Source: Bacillota bacterium (GTDB lineage Bacteria > Bacillota > Clostridia > Christensenellales > Aristaeellaceae). Taken from it: DNA of 64,000 bases. Shown one piece after another: positions 42,321-50,925 of this stretch. The position numbers and the translations under genes were made by a program. The DNA is taken from the NCBI GenBank assembly GCA_023416585.1, contig JAEZHM010000091.1:1-64000 (forward strand), written 5' to 3'. Under the pieces are notes generated by a model. That model ran no database searches, had not been told where the DNA came from, and saw only the letters and a list, made by a program, of their open reading frames with translations. The number at the start of each line of letters is the position of its first letter. The first letter of the stretch is position 1.

Positions 42321-42824
42321 CTATTTGGAGCTAAAGTGGATATGAGTTCCAGTCGGAGTTGTGTTCTGATCGTAATAAGCGGTATTTATCTTGCGCTGAG
42401 CCCGAATGTGGCTAAGCTTATCTTGTATTTCCATATGTAAGGCATTGGCACGGGATAGAAGCTTTTCATCAAAAAGAGCGCAGCTTTGAAGCAGCTTATA
42501 CGTGCGCTCCACGCTGCGGGCTATGTTCGTACCCCACCCGGGGCTGTCTTTGCTTTGCGTTCCAGGCTTCAAAAGTCTAAGGATCATGTCGCTGTTGTCA
42601 TTATCAAACCGTGAAACAAGTGTATCGATTTGCGCGCCGACAGCATCTAGCTTTTCGGTAAGCAAGCCGCGCTCATTCAGCTTTCTGTCGAACCCCTCCG
42701 CGTCGCTTTTCTCCAGGCATAACATCGCCTGCGCCGACAAAACGGGATAAAGCTTCAGGAGTTCAAGCCGTTTTAGAAGCAGCTCCTCCAGGCTTTTCAA
42801 CCTTTCTGCCTGAGGTATCATCAT
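42321..42824 (-). CDS. FliT/FlgN-like flagellar export chaperone (putative)
   Basis: This 167-residue all-helical cytoplasmic protein has LKSLEELLLKRLELLKLYPV, LTEKLDAVGAQIDTLVSRFD and SVERTYKLLQSCALFDEKLL. It overlaps the fliS stop by 4 bp (ATGA), so it is made with FliS. A helical protein after fliS is often FliT, the FliD chaperone. The sequence does not match clearly and an uncharacterised chaperone is possible. The long frame up to 42869 overlaps fliS further and lacks a start site. Confidence 0.6.
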   Translation of the reverse strand: MMIPQAERLKSLEELLLKRLELLKLYPVLSAQAMLCLEKSDAEGFDRKLNERGLLTEKLDAVGAQIDTLVSRFDNDNSDMILRLLKPGTQSKDSPGWGTNIARSVERTYKLLQSCALFDEKLLSRANALHMEIQDKLSHIRAQRKINTAYYDQNTTPTGTHIHFSSK

Positions 42825-43210
42825 TTGGCAGCCCTGCCCATACGGCTCGTTACATCCGCCTGCTTCCACGTATCCCTGAAGCTTCGGGTCATGGCCAGCA
42901 TGCGCTTAACAATCTCGGCATCTTTATTGAGATTGGCTTTCACCAATTCATCATAAATATACTGATACAAGGAAAACAGGTCGTGGGAAATCTCCATCCG
43001 CATGTCCAGTTGCTCGGATAAGAATTGGTAGATATCTTGTGCGCGCACAATAGCGTTGTGAGCGCTTCCAATGTCCTTTTGCTCGATGAAAGTGACAGCC
43101 TTGTTCAGGCAAACGGCAGCTTTTTCAAATAAAAGCACGATCTGCTCTCCCGGTGTAGATGCGCTTACCGACTGCTGCTGGTACTTTTGGTATTGTGCGG
43201 CCATTGTCAT
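42821..43210 (-). CDS. fliS: Flagellin chaperone FliS
   Basis: This 129-residue four-helix protein starts QYQKYQQQSVSASTPGEQIV then LLFEKAAVCLNKAVTFIEQK. The C-terminal region has LVKANLNKDAEIVKRMLAM. FliS binds the flagellin C-terminus before export. The ATG at 43210 lies after GGAGG by nine bases. Confidence 0.95.
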   Translation of the reverse strand: MTMAAQYQKYQQQSVSASTPGEQIVLLFEKAAVCLNKAVTFIEQKDIGSAHNAIVRAQDIYQFLSEQLDMRMEISHDLFSLYQYIYDELVKANLNKDAEIVKRMLAMTRSFRDTWKQADVTSRMGRAAK

Positions 43211-43226
43211 CCTCGTGTACCTCCAA

Positions 43227-45152
43227 CTAATTCTGCGTCTGCCCCAGCATACCGGAAAGCCAGGAGGATTGGGAATTCATTTTATTTAGCGCGGTTTCCA
43301 TGGCGGTAAACTGTCTCCAATAATTGTCTTCCTGCTTGGTCAGCCGGTCCTCCATGTTGTCAATCCGCTTCTGCATATCGGCAATCCGCTTACTGTACAA
43401 GGTTACACCCTTGTAAGAAATGTTCGGGCTGCCAACAAGCTCGATCAATGCTCCCTTTTTGCCAATGGTATTCAGGTTTTTGCTGAGTATATCGCTCAGT
43501 CTATACAGAACGCCAGACTCTGTAAAGCGCTTATGCTGCTGCTCTTGTGTCGCATACAGGGAATAAGAAATGGAGCTTTTCTGGGTCAGCAGGTCTAGCG
43601 TCTTTTCTGGATCTTCACTCAACGCCTTCCGCAGCTTGCTCTCGTCCAGGTGAAGCTGGCCCTTTTCCGAATAATTTCCGGTAGTGATGCCGATATTCGT
43701 AAGAATGCCCAGAGCCTCACCGGAACCGCCCAGTTCTTTCACTGCTGAGTATATACTGCTTTTTAGCTCGGTCTCAATGGCCTTAAGGCTTGTATCGTTG
43801 CGCAGGATACCGCTTTTTGCCTTTTCAGTCCAAAGCTCAATCTCTTTATCGGACATCTCATCTTTTTCATCATCCGACAGCGGTTGATAATCGCGATTAC
43901 GCTCTTCTGATGTTCTTTTAGTAATGAGTCCAAGAAGATCGTTATAGTCGGACACAAAGGCCTTGACCTTATCCACAATAGCATCCTGATTATATGATGT
44001 GCTGACGCTGATTCCTTCCTTTTCGGTGCCTGCGGCTTTGCCCAGCAGCGTGATTGTGGAACCGTTTACGGTAAAGGAATTGGTGCTGCGCTGCACGGTG
44101 ACCATATCTTCTTCATTTTTGGACCCGTTGGTGCTCATGCGCACGACGGCATCCGTACCTAAAGTATACCTGGCGCTGCCAAACAGCGCATCCATCAGGA
44201 ATCCATGACCGTCTTGGACGGATATGGTGGAGGCGGCTCCGGAGGTTGTGGAAGACATGGAGAATGTATCAGTAAGCGAGGAGTAACTGATAGTAACGCC
44301 GGCGTTGCTGTTGTTAACGGCCTGTATGATATCGCTTAATTTGTTTTGACCCGTAAAGGAAAAGCTTTTGCCATTGATGGTGAAAGAAAGGGAATTGTCC
44401 TCGGGCGCGGCAAAGATATCCCTGGAGAAACCGGCCTGGCTTAGGCTCAAATTGAAGTCAATCCTGTTGCTGCTGTAGTTTGTAAAATCCAATATGCCGG
44501 TGGGATTTTTGCCTGCATCCGTAGGAACACTGATGCGCATCGCTGAATTTTCAGCGGAGAGGGAAAGCTCGTCCCCTTCGAGCGCCACGTTAATCCTGCC
44601 CGCACCAAAGGCGGCGGCAAGCTGCGATGATAATTCATTCTGCACGTCCTGGGAGGTGGCGTAGGCCCGGGGCGAAAAGGTGATGGCTTTTGTAATGCTG
44701 TCCAGCGTGACGGCAATGCTCTTTCCCGCCAGATCATTCAGGGCTTCCGTATTGACGGTGATCTTTGGATCAGCGCTTACATTCTGTATACCCTCTAATT
44801 TTGCGTTGGAGGCAAGGCTTACGATATCGGATATGTACATGGAACCCTGGACTGCATTGCTGCCGGCCAGAATGGACACATAAGGAGAATTGTATGCGGC
44901 GGTAAGCATATTCAAAGCTCCGCCCATCAGATTACCGGAAGAGGATGTACTGAAATATTTATTCTGGAAGGCACTGAGCTTGCTTGTGATCTCTTTATAA
45001 TACTCCTGCTTCCATTCCAGAAGAACTTTTTGCTTTTTGACGTTATCCACCTTGAGTTTGCCGATGTTCATCAGGTTTTTCACAATGCCCTCTGTATCCA
45101 TACCGGATGCCATGCCGGTCAGCCGCATAGTGGTAGGTTTGATACCGGCCAC
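43227..45152 (-). CDS. fliD: Flagellar filament cap protein FliD
   Basis: This 641-residue filament cap (HAP2) begins with MRLTGMASGMDTEGIVKNLM, then MNIGKLKVDNVKKQKVLLEWK in the D0/D1 region. It has FliD_N and FliD_C domains with NSFTVNGSTITLLGKAA and, at the C-terminus, MQKRIDNMEDRLTKQEDNYW then RQFTAMETALNKMNSQSSWL. It is longer than most FliD (about 450-550), the extra part lying in the outer D2-D3 region. The start is GTG after AAGGAGG. It is led by a clear sigma-28 promoter. Confidence 0.95.
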   Translation of the reverse strand: MAGIKPTTMRLTGMASGMDTEGIVKNLMNIGKLKVDNVKKQKVLLEWKQEYYKEITSKLSAFQNKYFSTSSSGNLMGGALNMLTAAYNSPYVSILAGSNAVQGSMYISDIVSLASNAKLEGIQNVSADPKITVNTEALNDLAGKSIAVTLDSITKAITFSPRAYATSQDVQNELSSQLAAAFGAGRINVALEGDELSLSAENSAMRISVPTDAGKNPTGILDFTNYSSNRIDFNLSLSQAGFSRDIFAAPEDNSLSFTINGKSFSFTGQNKLSDIIQAVNNSNAGVTISYSSLTDTFSMSSTTSGAASTISVQDGHGFLMDALFGSARYTLGTDAVVRMSTNGSKNEEDMVTVQRSTNSFTVNGSTITLLGKAAGTEKEGISVSTSYNQDAIVDKVKAFVSDYNDLLGLITKRTSEERNRDYQPLSDDEKDEMSDKEIELWTEKAKSGILRNDTSLKAIETELKSSIYSAVKELGGSGEALGILTNIGITTGNYSEKGQLHLDESKLRKALSEDPEKTLDLLTQKSSISYSLYATQEQQHKRFTESGVLYRLSDILSKNLNTIGKKGALIELVGSPNISYKGVTLYSKRIADMQKRIDNMEDRLTKQEDNYWRQFTAMETALNKMNSQSSWLSGMLGQTQN

Positions 45153-45206
45153 GATTCATCCCTCCTTGGCATTTGCGCATTGTTTGCAATCTTGCGCATA
45201 CTGAAT

Positions 45207-45234
45207 ATATCGGGAATATACTTATGTTTGTTTA
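45207..45234 (-). promoter_or_regulatory. Sigma-28 promoter of fliD-fliS-motAB
   Basis: On the minus strand TAAA (45231-45234), 16 bases, then CCCGATAT (45207-45214), seven of eight matches to the -10 consensus. It lies 55 bp before the fliD start. Confidence 0.8.
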
Positions 45235-45498
45235 GCTATTCCTTTGCTGCAGTGCAGATTTTTCACACTGAATGATAGTTATAGGATGAAATGGTTCATT
45301 TATATAAGGATTGTAAGGTTAGGCGGGATGAAGCGCTCCATCATTCCCGTGCATTTAAATGCATAGGCTGCCATTTTACCGGTGGAAAACAGCAAGTATA
45401 TGGCGCATCCGCACGGTCAGTCAGCCGAAAACATAAATTGAAACGGCACCATATTTACGAAATTTTTCATGGACAAAATATACCATGGAGGGTTTTTC
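45235..45498. other. Non-coding gap between fliD promoter and the repeat-module gene
   Basis: The rest of this divergent intergenic region is AT-rich and holds no gene. A convincing sigma-A promoter for the plus-strand gene was not found. Confidence 0.4.
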
Positions 45499-46872
45499 AT
45501 GATCAGTTTGTTATCCCGCAGCGTCAACCTGCTGCAAAATCCAAGTTTTGAAAGCGGCCTGTCCTTCTGGCAGGCTGATAACGTCATAACAACCGACACT
45601 TCTGCGGCTGAAGGAACCCAGGCGGCACGCCTGGGCCAAGGTGTAGCAAGCATCTTTCAAGATGTAGCGCTGGGGCCATGGCTAAAAAAACCCTTGTTTT
45701 TGAGTTTCATCGTATATGCCCAAGCCGTCAGCCCGGGAGATTTTGTTGCTGAGGTTCAATGGATTGACTCGAATGGCATTGTCATAGGTTCAGGCCTTCG
45801 TGCCTTCTTGCCCAGTTCCTCCATTTCCCATATCAGGAACACTTTTTTTGATGTGACCGACCGGCCGCCGCTTACAGCAGTGTGGGCGCGGTTAAAGTTT
45901 AGCAAAGACGCGTCTGATATACCACTTATTTTGGACCTTGTAAACCTGGTGCCAGTGGAGACACCAAACCTTGTTAACAATCCGAGTTTTGAACTGGGCC
46001 TGGCGCAATGGAATGCAACCGGTTTTGAGCCCGGCTTCACAGTTTCATGGGAGGGCGGTGCGGAGGCACAGCAATCTGTTGTTCCCGGAACGCTCTCGCA
46101 GGATATCCCGCTTAATCCATTCCAGCCTGGAGCAGCATATCTTTTAAGCTTTGCCGCTATGGCAATACAAGCATCGACGTTGAATGCACAATTAATCTGG
46201 CTGAATGCATTAGGCAATCCTATTGGTACGCCGGGTATTGACATCACCATTGTTCCGACCACACTTTCAGGACAGGGCAAGTATTTGAACTTTGTACAAT
46301 TGAGTGGACCTGCGCCAGCCGGCGCGGCACAGGCCAGGCTAATATTCACTTCCTCTGGAGCTGTTGGTTCTATGCTCGACCTTGATCAGGTGATCCTGGT
46401 GAGGCTTGCATCGCCAAATCTTTTGCAAAACCCCGGCTTTGTAAGCGGCTTGGATGGCTGGACATCCGTGAATGTTACAGCGCAGAATACCGGCGGTTAT
46501 ATTGGACAGAATTTTGTCAATCTTTCCAGCGCTGGTGCTCTTATCAACCAGACGGTAACCCTGCCGTGGGGTGCTGTCTGCCACAGCTTCCTTATGAATT
46601 TTGCGCTCCACTACAGCGGCACTGCTGCTACGAACGGCAATGTTTTTGCACAGGTACACTGGCTGAATGCGCTGGGCAATGAGATAGGCCTTGGGCTGGC
46701 GCTCATTATATCACAGTCGTCACAGCCCGTTGATCAATGGCAGGTGTATACCGGCATCACCGAGCGCGTTCCTCTGGGTGCAGTCTCAGCCAGAATTCAA
46801 CTAACAAGTTCAGCAGGAGGCGCAGCAGCTGTAATAGGCTTGGATAGTGTGATATTTGCCCGTGTCGATTAA
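45499..46872 (+). CDS. Protein of three tandem carbohydrate-binding-like (NTTRR-F1-type) modules
   Basis: The protein has 457 residues with no signal peptide. Three repeats of about 150 residues begin NLLQNPSFESGLSFW (about 10), NLVNNPSFELGLAQW (about 156) and NLLQNPGFVSGLDGW (about 306). Each ends in a hydrophobic strand with DLV, LDQV or LDSV. NxPSFExG openings mark beta-sandwich modules seen in bacterial surface and spore-coat proteins, including the NTTRR-F1 domain that precedes collagen-like regions, but no collagen-like repeat is present here. GGAGG lies seven bases before the ATG. The protein may be a surface or spore structural component. It shares no strand with fliD and its role in motility is only positional. 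Confidence 0.75.
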   Translation: MISLLSRSVNLLQNPSFESGLSFWQADNVITTDTSAAEGTQAARLGQGVASIFQDVALGPWLKKPLFLSFIVYAQAVSPGDFVAEVQWIDSNGIVIGSGLRAFLPSSSISHIRNTFFDVTDRPPLTAVWARLKFSKDASDIPLILDLVNLVPVETPNLVNNPSFELGLAQWNATGFEPGFTVSWEGGAEAQQSVVPGTLSQDIPLNPFQPGAAYLLSFAAMAIQASTLNAQLIWLNALGNPIGTPGIDITIVPTTLSGQGKYLNFVQLSGPAPAGAAQARLIFTSSGAVGSMLDLDQVILVRLASPNLLQNPGFVSGLDGWTSVNVTAQNTGGYIGQNFVNLSSAGALINQTVTLPWGAVCHSFLMNFALHYSGTAATNGNVFAQVHWLNALGNEIGLGLALIISQSSQPVDQWQVYTGITERVPLGAVSARIQLTSSAGGAAAVIGLDSVIFARVD

Positions 46873-46884
46873 CGTAATATATCG

Positions 46885-46924
46885 AAAGTTCCGGAAACGG
46901 TTGCGCTTCCGGAACTTTTATTTA
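46885..46924 (+). terminator. Terminator after the repeat-module gene
   Basis: A 12-bp perfect stem, AAAGTTCCGGAA with TTCCGGAACTTT, and a 10-nt loop are followed by TATTTAAG. It lies between this gene and the convergent gamma-glutamyltransferase gene. Confidence 0.7.
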
Positions 46925-46945
46925 AGAGCTATGCTTGCTGTAAGA

Positions 46946-48565
46946 TTAATAACAGGCTATGCTGCCGTCGGTGCGCTTTTCTGTACCGCCCACCAATGAG
47001 CCGTCCGGGCCGCGGAGTATCATCTGCCCACGGCCAAAGGATACGTTTTCCAGAGCGACCTCCACTATATGTCCTTTTGCGTCAAGCTGCCTAGCGATTT
47101 CAATGGGGAAGTTTGGTTCCACCATAAAGCAGCCTTCCCGCTGCCACAGCCAGCGGGGCGCATCCAACGCCTGCTGGGGATTCAAGTGGAAGTCTATCAG
47201 GTTCATCACTACCTGCACGTGTCCTTGGGGCTGCATATAGCCGCCCATCACCCCAAAGGGGCCTACCGCCTCGCCGTCTTTCATCAGAAAGCCGGGTATG
47301 ATGGTGTGGTACGACTTTTTCCTGGGTGCAAGGCAGTTGTGATCATCATAGTTCAATGAAAAATCGCTGCCTCTGTTTTGCAGGCTGATGCCCGTGTCAC
47401 GTACCACAATGCCGGAGCCAAAGCCCATATAGTTGCTTTGGATATAGGAGACCATATTGCCTTCACTGTCCGCGGTGCAAAGGTAAACCGTACCGCTCTT
47501 GGGCGGCGTGCCGTATACGGGCGTACCTGCCTGCTCGCCAATAAGCTTAGCCCGCATAGCGCCATAGGCAGGCTGAAGCAGGTCCCTATAGGAAACAGCC
47601 ATGCAGTTTGGATCGGTGATATAGTGCAATCCATCGGCAAAGGCAAGCTTCATGGCCTCCCATTGCTTGTGATAGGTATCAGCACATTCCTTTTGCGTGA
47701 ATTCGAATTCCTTTAAGATGTTCAGCGCCATCAACGCCACGATGCCCTGGCCATTGGGCGGAATCTCGCATACATCGTATCCACGGTAATTGATACTGGC
47801 GGGCTCTACCCACGAAACATCATATTCCGTGAAGTCCTCTTTGCAAAAGTAACCGCCAAGCTCCCGGCTGTCTTTCACAATGCGCTCCATCAGCTCGCCC
47901 TTGTAGAAATCTTCCGCACAGGATTTGGCGATCTTCTCAAGTGTGTCACCGTGGTTGGGTAGTTTGACAAGCGTTCCCGCCTTAGGCGCCTCTCCAGTGA
48001 GCGTAAAGGTTTTGAACCATTCTGCAAACTGCGGATCGACTGCATAGCGGCTGTAACAGTTTTGTGCCGCTCTCCAGTGCTTTGAGAGTATGGGGGAGGC
48101 AGGATAGCCATCCCTGGCGTAGTTGATGGCAGGGGCAAACACATCGGTTAGCGGAAGCCTGCCGAACCTTTCGTTAAGCTTTGCCCAGGCTTTGGGCGCG
48201 CCGGGCACCATGGTGGGAGTCCAGCCGAAAATAGGCATTTTGCCACCCTGTAGGTTCCGGGCTAGTACCTTTTCCAGGGAAATATCCCTGGGCGACCAGC
48301 CGCTGGCATTCAGGCCGTACAGCTTATGATCCTTTTCCATCCACACAAGGGCGAAGGCATCGCTACCGATACCATTGGAGGTAGGCTCCACCACAGTCAG
48401 CGCCGTTGCAGCTGCAACGGCTGCATCGACGGCATTCCCACCTTTTAAGAGCGCTTGGAGACCTGCGGAAGCAGCTAAGGGGGAAGATGTGGCCACCATG
48501 CCCCTGGTGGCATATACGGGGTATCTGGCGGAAGGGTAGGGTAAAAATGACGGGTCGTATTGCAT
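46946..48565 (-). CDS. Gamma-glutamyltransferase family protein (cytoplasmic, YwrD-like)
   Basis: The protein has 539 residues with no signal peptide. The Ntn-hydrolase family signature is GGNAVDAAVAAATALTVVEP then TSNGIGSDAFALV. The nucleophile Thr (residue about 359) is in KSGTVYLCTADSEGNMVSYI, the beginning of the small subunit after autocleavage. The C-terminus (QREGCFMVEPNFP, GGTEKRTDGSIACY) is complete. The enzyme would transfer or hydrolyse gamma-glutamyl bonds. Lack of an export signal suggests the intracellular YwrD-type group. GGAGG lies seven bases before the ATG. It follows hypE by 32 bp on the same strand, so it may be the last gene of the hyp operon. Confidence 0.85.
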   Translation of the reverse strand: MQYDPSFLPYPSARYPVYATRGMVATSSPLAASAGLQALLKGGNAVDAAVAAATALTVVEPTSNGIGSDAFALVWMEKDHKLYGLNASGWSPRDISLEKVLARNLQGGKMPIFGWTPTMVPGAPKAWAKLNERFGRLPLTDVFAPAINYARDGYPASPILSKHWRAAQNCYSRYAVDPQFAEWFKTFTLTGEAPKAGTLVKLPNHGDTLEKIAKSCAEDFYKGELMERIVKDSRELGGYFCKEDFTEYDVSWVEPASINYRGYDVCEIPPNGQGIVALMALNILKEFEFTQKECADTYHKQWEAMKLAFADGLHYITDPNCMAVSYRDLLQPAYGAMRAKLIGEQAGTPVYGTPPKSGTVYLCTADSEGNMVSYIQSNYMGFGSGIVVRDTGISLQNRGSDFSLNYDDHNCLAPRKKSYHTIIPGFLMKDGEAVGPFGVMGGYMQPQGHVQVVMNLIDFHLNPQQALDAPRWLWQREGCFMVEPNFPIEIARQLDAKGHIVEVALENVSFGRGQMILRGPDGSLVGGTEKRTDGSIACY

Positions 48566-48597
48566 ATTGCATCCTCCGGTGCAGCGTGATGAACTCA

Positions 48598-49584
48598 TCA
48601 GCAGATTCTTGGCAGCCCTTCGCCCGGAAGCGGCTCCACAAGGCGTGTAGATCCGGAACGGGTCCTGATCGTAACACCAGGAGCACCGGATATGGCTTCG
48701 CCTATAATTCTGGCATTTGCTCCATATTTGCTATCACGCAAGATGCCTACGGCATGCTGGGCGTCTTTTTTTGGTAAAACGAGCGCCAGTTTGCCCTCAT
48801 TGCCCATGTACATCGGGTCCAGCCCCAGAATGTCGCAAAAGCCTGATACCTGATCATCGGCTAAGGGCATGTCGCCCGAAAGTGCGATGTGCGTTTGAGA
48901 GGCCAGCGCGATCTCATGCAGCACTGTGCCAAGGCCGCCCCTGGTGATGTCACGCATTGTGTGGATTTCAACACCGCTGTCTAGCAAGGCCGACACCATA
49001 ATGTTCAGCGGCGCGCAGTCGCTTAAAATGCTGTTTTGTATGTTCATTCGGGCGGATAGGATGCAGGCGTGATGGTTACCCATATCGCCGCTGATGATCA
49101 CCGCGTCCCCTTCCCTGGCGTTTGATACGCTGATGTCAAGGCCGGTTTCCATAACGCCGATCCCAGCCGTGTTGATGTATAACCCGCCTATGCCTTCAAT
49201 AACTTTTGTATCGCCGGTCACGATCATAACGCCGGCTTCCTCGGCGGCAGCCTGCATGGAGGCGGCCACCTTGTCAAGTACATCCGTATCAAGTCCTTCC
49301 TCCAGGATGAACCCGGCGGACAAGTATTTAGGCGTTGCGCCCCGCATAAGCAGATCGTTCACCGTGCCGCACACGCTGAGCCGGCCGATATCCCCACCTT
49401 TAAAGAAAAGCGGGGAGACCACAAAGGAATCGGTGGTGAATGCGATTTTATTTTGGGACAGCGAAAGAACAGCCGAATCTTCCATGCGGCTTAAAATCTC
49501 ATTGGAAAAATTCTTTTCGAAAATAGCATGGATCAGCTCATTCATTATTTTTCCGCCGCCGCCGTGGGCTGAGGTGATTTTCAT
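48598..49584 (-). CDS. hypE: Hydrogenase maturation protein HypE
   Basis: This 328-residue protein makes the nitrile (CN) ligand. The glycine-rich N-terminal motif (SAHGGGGKIMNELI) and ATP-binding region (TDSFVVSPLFFKGG, DITRGGLGTVLHEIA) are those of the PurM-like fold. The C-terminal Cys in PRIC carries the carbamoyl group from HypF. The M at 49584 is preferred because GGGAG lies just upstream; the M at 49596 has no site. It follows hypD. Confidence 0.96.
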   Translation of the reverse strand: MKITSAHGGGGKIMNELIHAIFEKNFSNEILSRMEDSAVLSLSQNKIAFTTDSFVVSPLFFKGGDIGRLSVCGTVNDLLMRGATPKYLSAGFILEEGLDTDVLDKVAASMQAAAEEAGVMIVTGDTKVIEGIGGLYINTAGIGVMETGLDISVSNAREGDAVIISGDMGNHHACILSARMNIQNSILSDCAPLNIMVSALLDSGVEIHTMRDITRGGLGTVLHEIALASQTHIALSGDMPLADDQVSGFCDILGLDPMYMGNEGKLALVLPKKDAQHAVGILRDSKYGANARIIGEAISGAPGVTIRTRSGSTRLVEPLPGEGLPRIC

Positions 49585-49627
49585 GGCCGCTCCCATGCCG
49601 CCGCGCCGCGGCAGTGGATAAGGATTT

Positions 49628-49664
49628 CCCCCATGCGCGGTGGTTTGATGGGGGAGTCTTTTTT
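49628..49664 (+). terminator. Terminator-like hairpin in the hypD-hypE spacer (plus strand)
   Basis: CCCCCAT (49628-49634) and ATGGGGG (49648-49654), followed on the plus strand by AGTCTTTTTTT. No plus-strand gene is here. It could end antisense transcription, or act as an mRNA hairpin between hypD and hypE on the minus strand. Confidence 0.4.
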
Positions 49665-49665
49665 T

Positions 49666-50715
49666 CTATCTTGTTCTGGCATGCTGATGCCAGATGCCGC
49701 AGGTGCCCTCGCTGGATACCATGCAGGGGCCTTTCGGATTTTCCGGCGTGCAGGCGATACCGAAAAGCTTGCAGTCCACGGGCCGTGCCCGACCTGTAAT
49801 CACTTTGCCGCACAGGCAGCCGCTGATTTCACGAGCGTCGGTTTCAAAAGCTCCCGCGTCAAACGATTCGTACTCGGGTTTCAGGCTATAGCCTGAGCCG
49901 TCAATTTCGCCAAGCCCCCGCCAAACGGAGGGCCTTTTTTCAAAGAATAGATCGATCAGGTGAAGGGCCTCCTGATTTCCTTCTTTGGTTACGACTCGTG
50001 GATACAGGTTATGTACCTCGCATGTGCCTTTCTCAAGCTGCGTCATCAGGTCATAGATGGCCGTGACGATATGCTCATACCCAAACCCCGACACAGCCAT
50101 GGGAATTTTATATGTACGGCACAGTGGCTCGTACCCGCCCCAGCCCAGCACCGCGCTCGCATGCCCGGGTCCTATAAAGCCATGAATATCCGGGTTGTTT
50201 TCACAGATCCAGGTGAGGGCGGGCATCAGAGCCTTGACGGCGGTCAAAAGGCGGACATTTTTGATATTCTCCTCCGCGAGCCGCCGGATCAATAGCGCGT
50301 ATACCGGCAGCGTGGTTTCAAAGCCCACTGCCGTTACGAAAAATAGCCTGTCCGGCTCACGTCTTGCGTACTCCAGCGCTTCCATGGGAGAGTACATAAT
50401 AATCACGCTTCCGCCTTCCGCCTTGGCCTTCAAAAGCGAACTCTTTAAGCCAGGCACGCGGATCATGTCCCCAAAGCTTAGCACTGTGCAGCTTGGCTGA
50501 AGGGACAACTCAGATGCACGGTCAATGTATCCCGCGGGGGTAACGCACACAGGGCATCCGGGGCCGGAAATCAGGCTGATATTTTCGGGAAAGAGCGCGG
50601 GTATCCCAAACTTTGATATGCTGTTGGTATGGGTGCCGCAAACCTCCATCAGCCGTATGGAAGGTCCACTGTAGGAGCGGATGGCCTCAACAATGTTCTC
50701 AAGCTTATTTTCCAT
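49666..50715 (-). CDS. hypD: Hydrogenase maturation protein HypD
   Basis: This 349-residue [4Fe-4S] scaffold has RLMEVCGTHTNSISKFG and ISLISGPGCPVCVTPAGYID. Further cysteines lie in ISGCLCGKVITGRARPVDCK and CTPENPKGPCMVSSEGTC at the C-terminus, ligating the cluster. The ATG at 50715 overlaps the hypC end by 11 bp. It assembles Fe(CN)2CO with HypC. Confidence 0.96.
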   Translation of the reverse strand: MENKLENIVEAIRSYSGPSIRLMEVCGTHTNSISKFGIPALFPENISLISGPGCPVCVTPAGYIDRASELSLQPSCTVLSFGDMIRVPGLKSSLLKAKAEGGSVIIMYSPMEALEYARREPDRLFFVTAVGFETTLPVYALLIRRLAEENIKNVRLLTAVKALMPALTWICENNPDIHGFIGPGHASAVLGWGGYEPLCRTYKIPMAVSGFGYEHIVTAIYDLMTQLEKGTCEVHNLYPRVVTKEGNQEALHLIDLFFEKRPSVWRGLGEIDGSGYSLKPEYESFDAGAFETDAREISGCLCGKVITGRARPVDCKLFGIACTPENPKGPCMVSSEGTCGIWHQHARTR

Positions 50716-50923
50716 AAGCTTGTACCAACTTGAACAACTCGTCCAGCTCTTCCGCCTCACTTTTTGAGATCACAGAAATGGCGCAGCCTGCGTGCACCAG
50801 AATGTAATCGCCGATATGGGCCTTCACAATGCCCAATTCCACAGGGAGAATGTTACCCCTGATATCAGCAGTGCCCCGGCTGCCCTCCATGGTGATCAAT
50901 TTTCCGGGAATTGCGATGCACAT
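50705..50923 (-). CDS. hypC: Hydrogenase maturation chaperone HypC
   Basis: This 72-residue small chaperone begins with the invariant Cys: MCIAIPGKLI. The OB-fold ends with GDYILVHAGCAISVISKSEA. The N-terminal Cys, exposed after Met removal, carries the Fe ligand group and binds the large subunit precursor. It lies two bases after hypF and overlaps hypD. Confidence 0.97.
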   Translation of the reverse strand: MCIAIPGKLITMEGSRGTADIRGNILPVELGIVKAHIGDYILVHAGCAISVISKSEAEELDELFKLVQAYGK

Positions 50924-50925
50924 GT

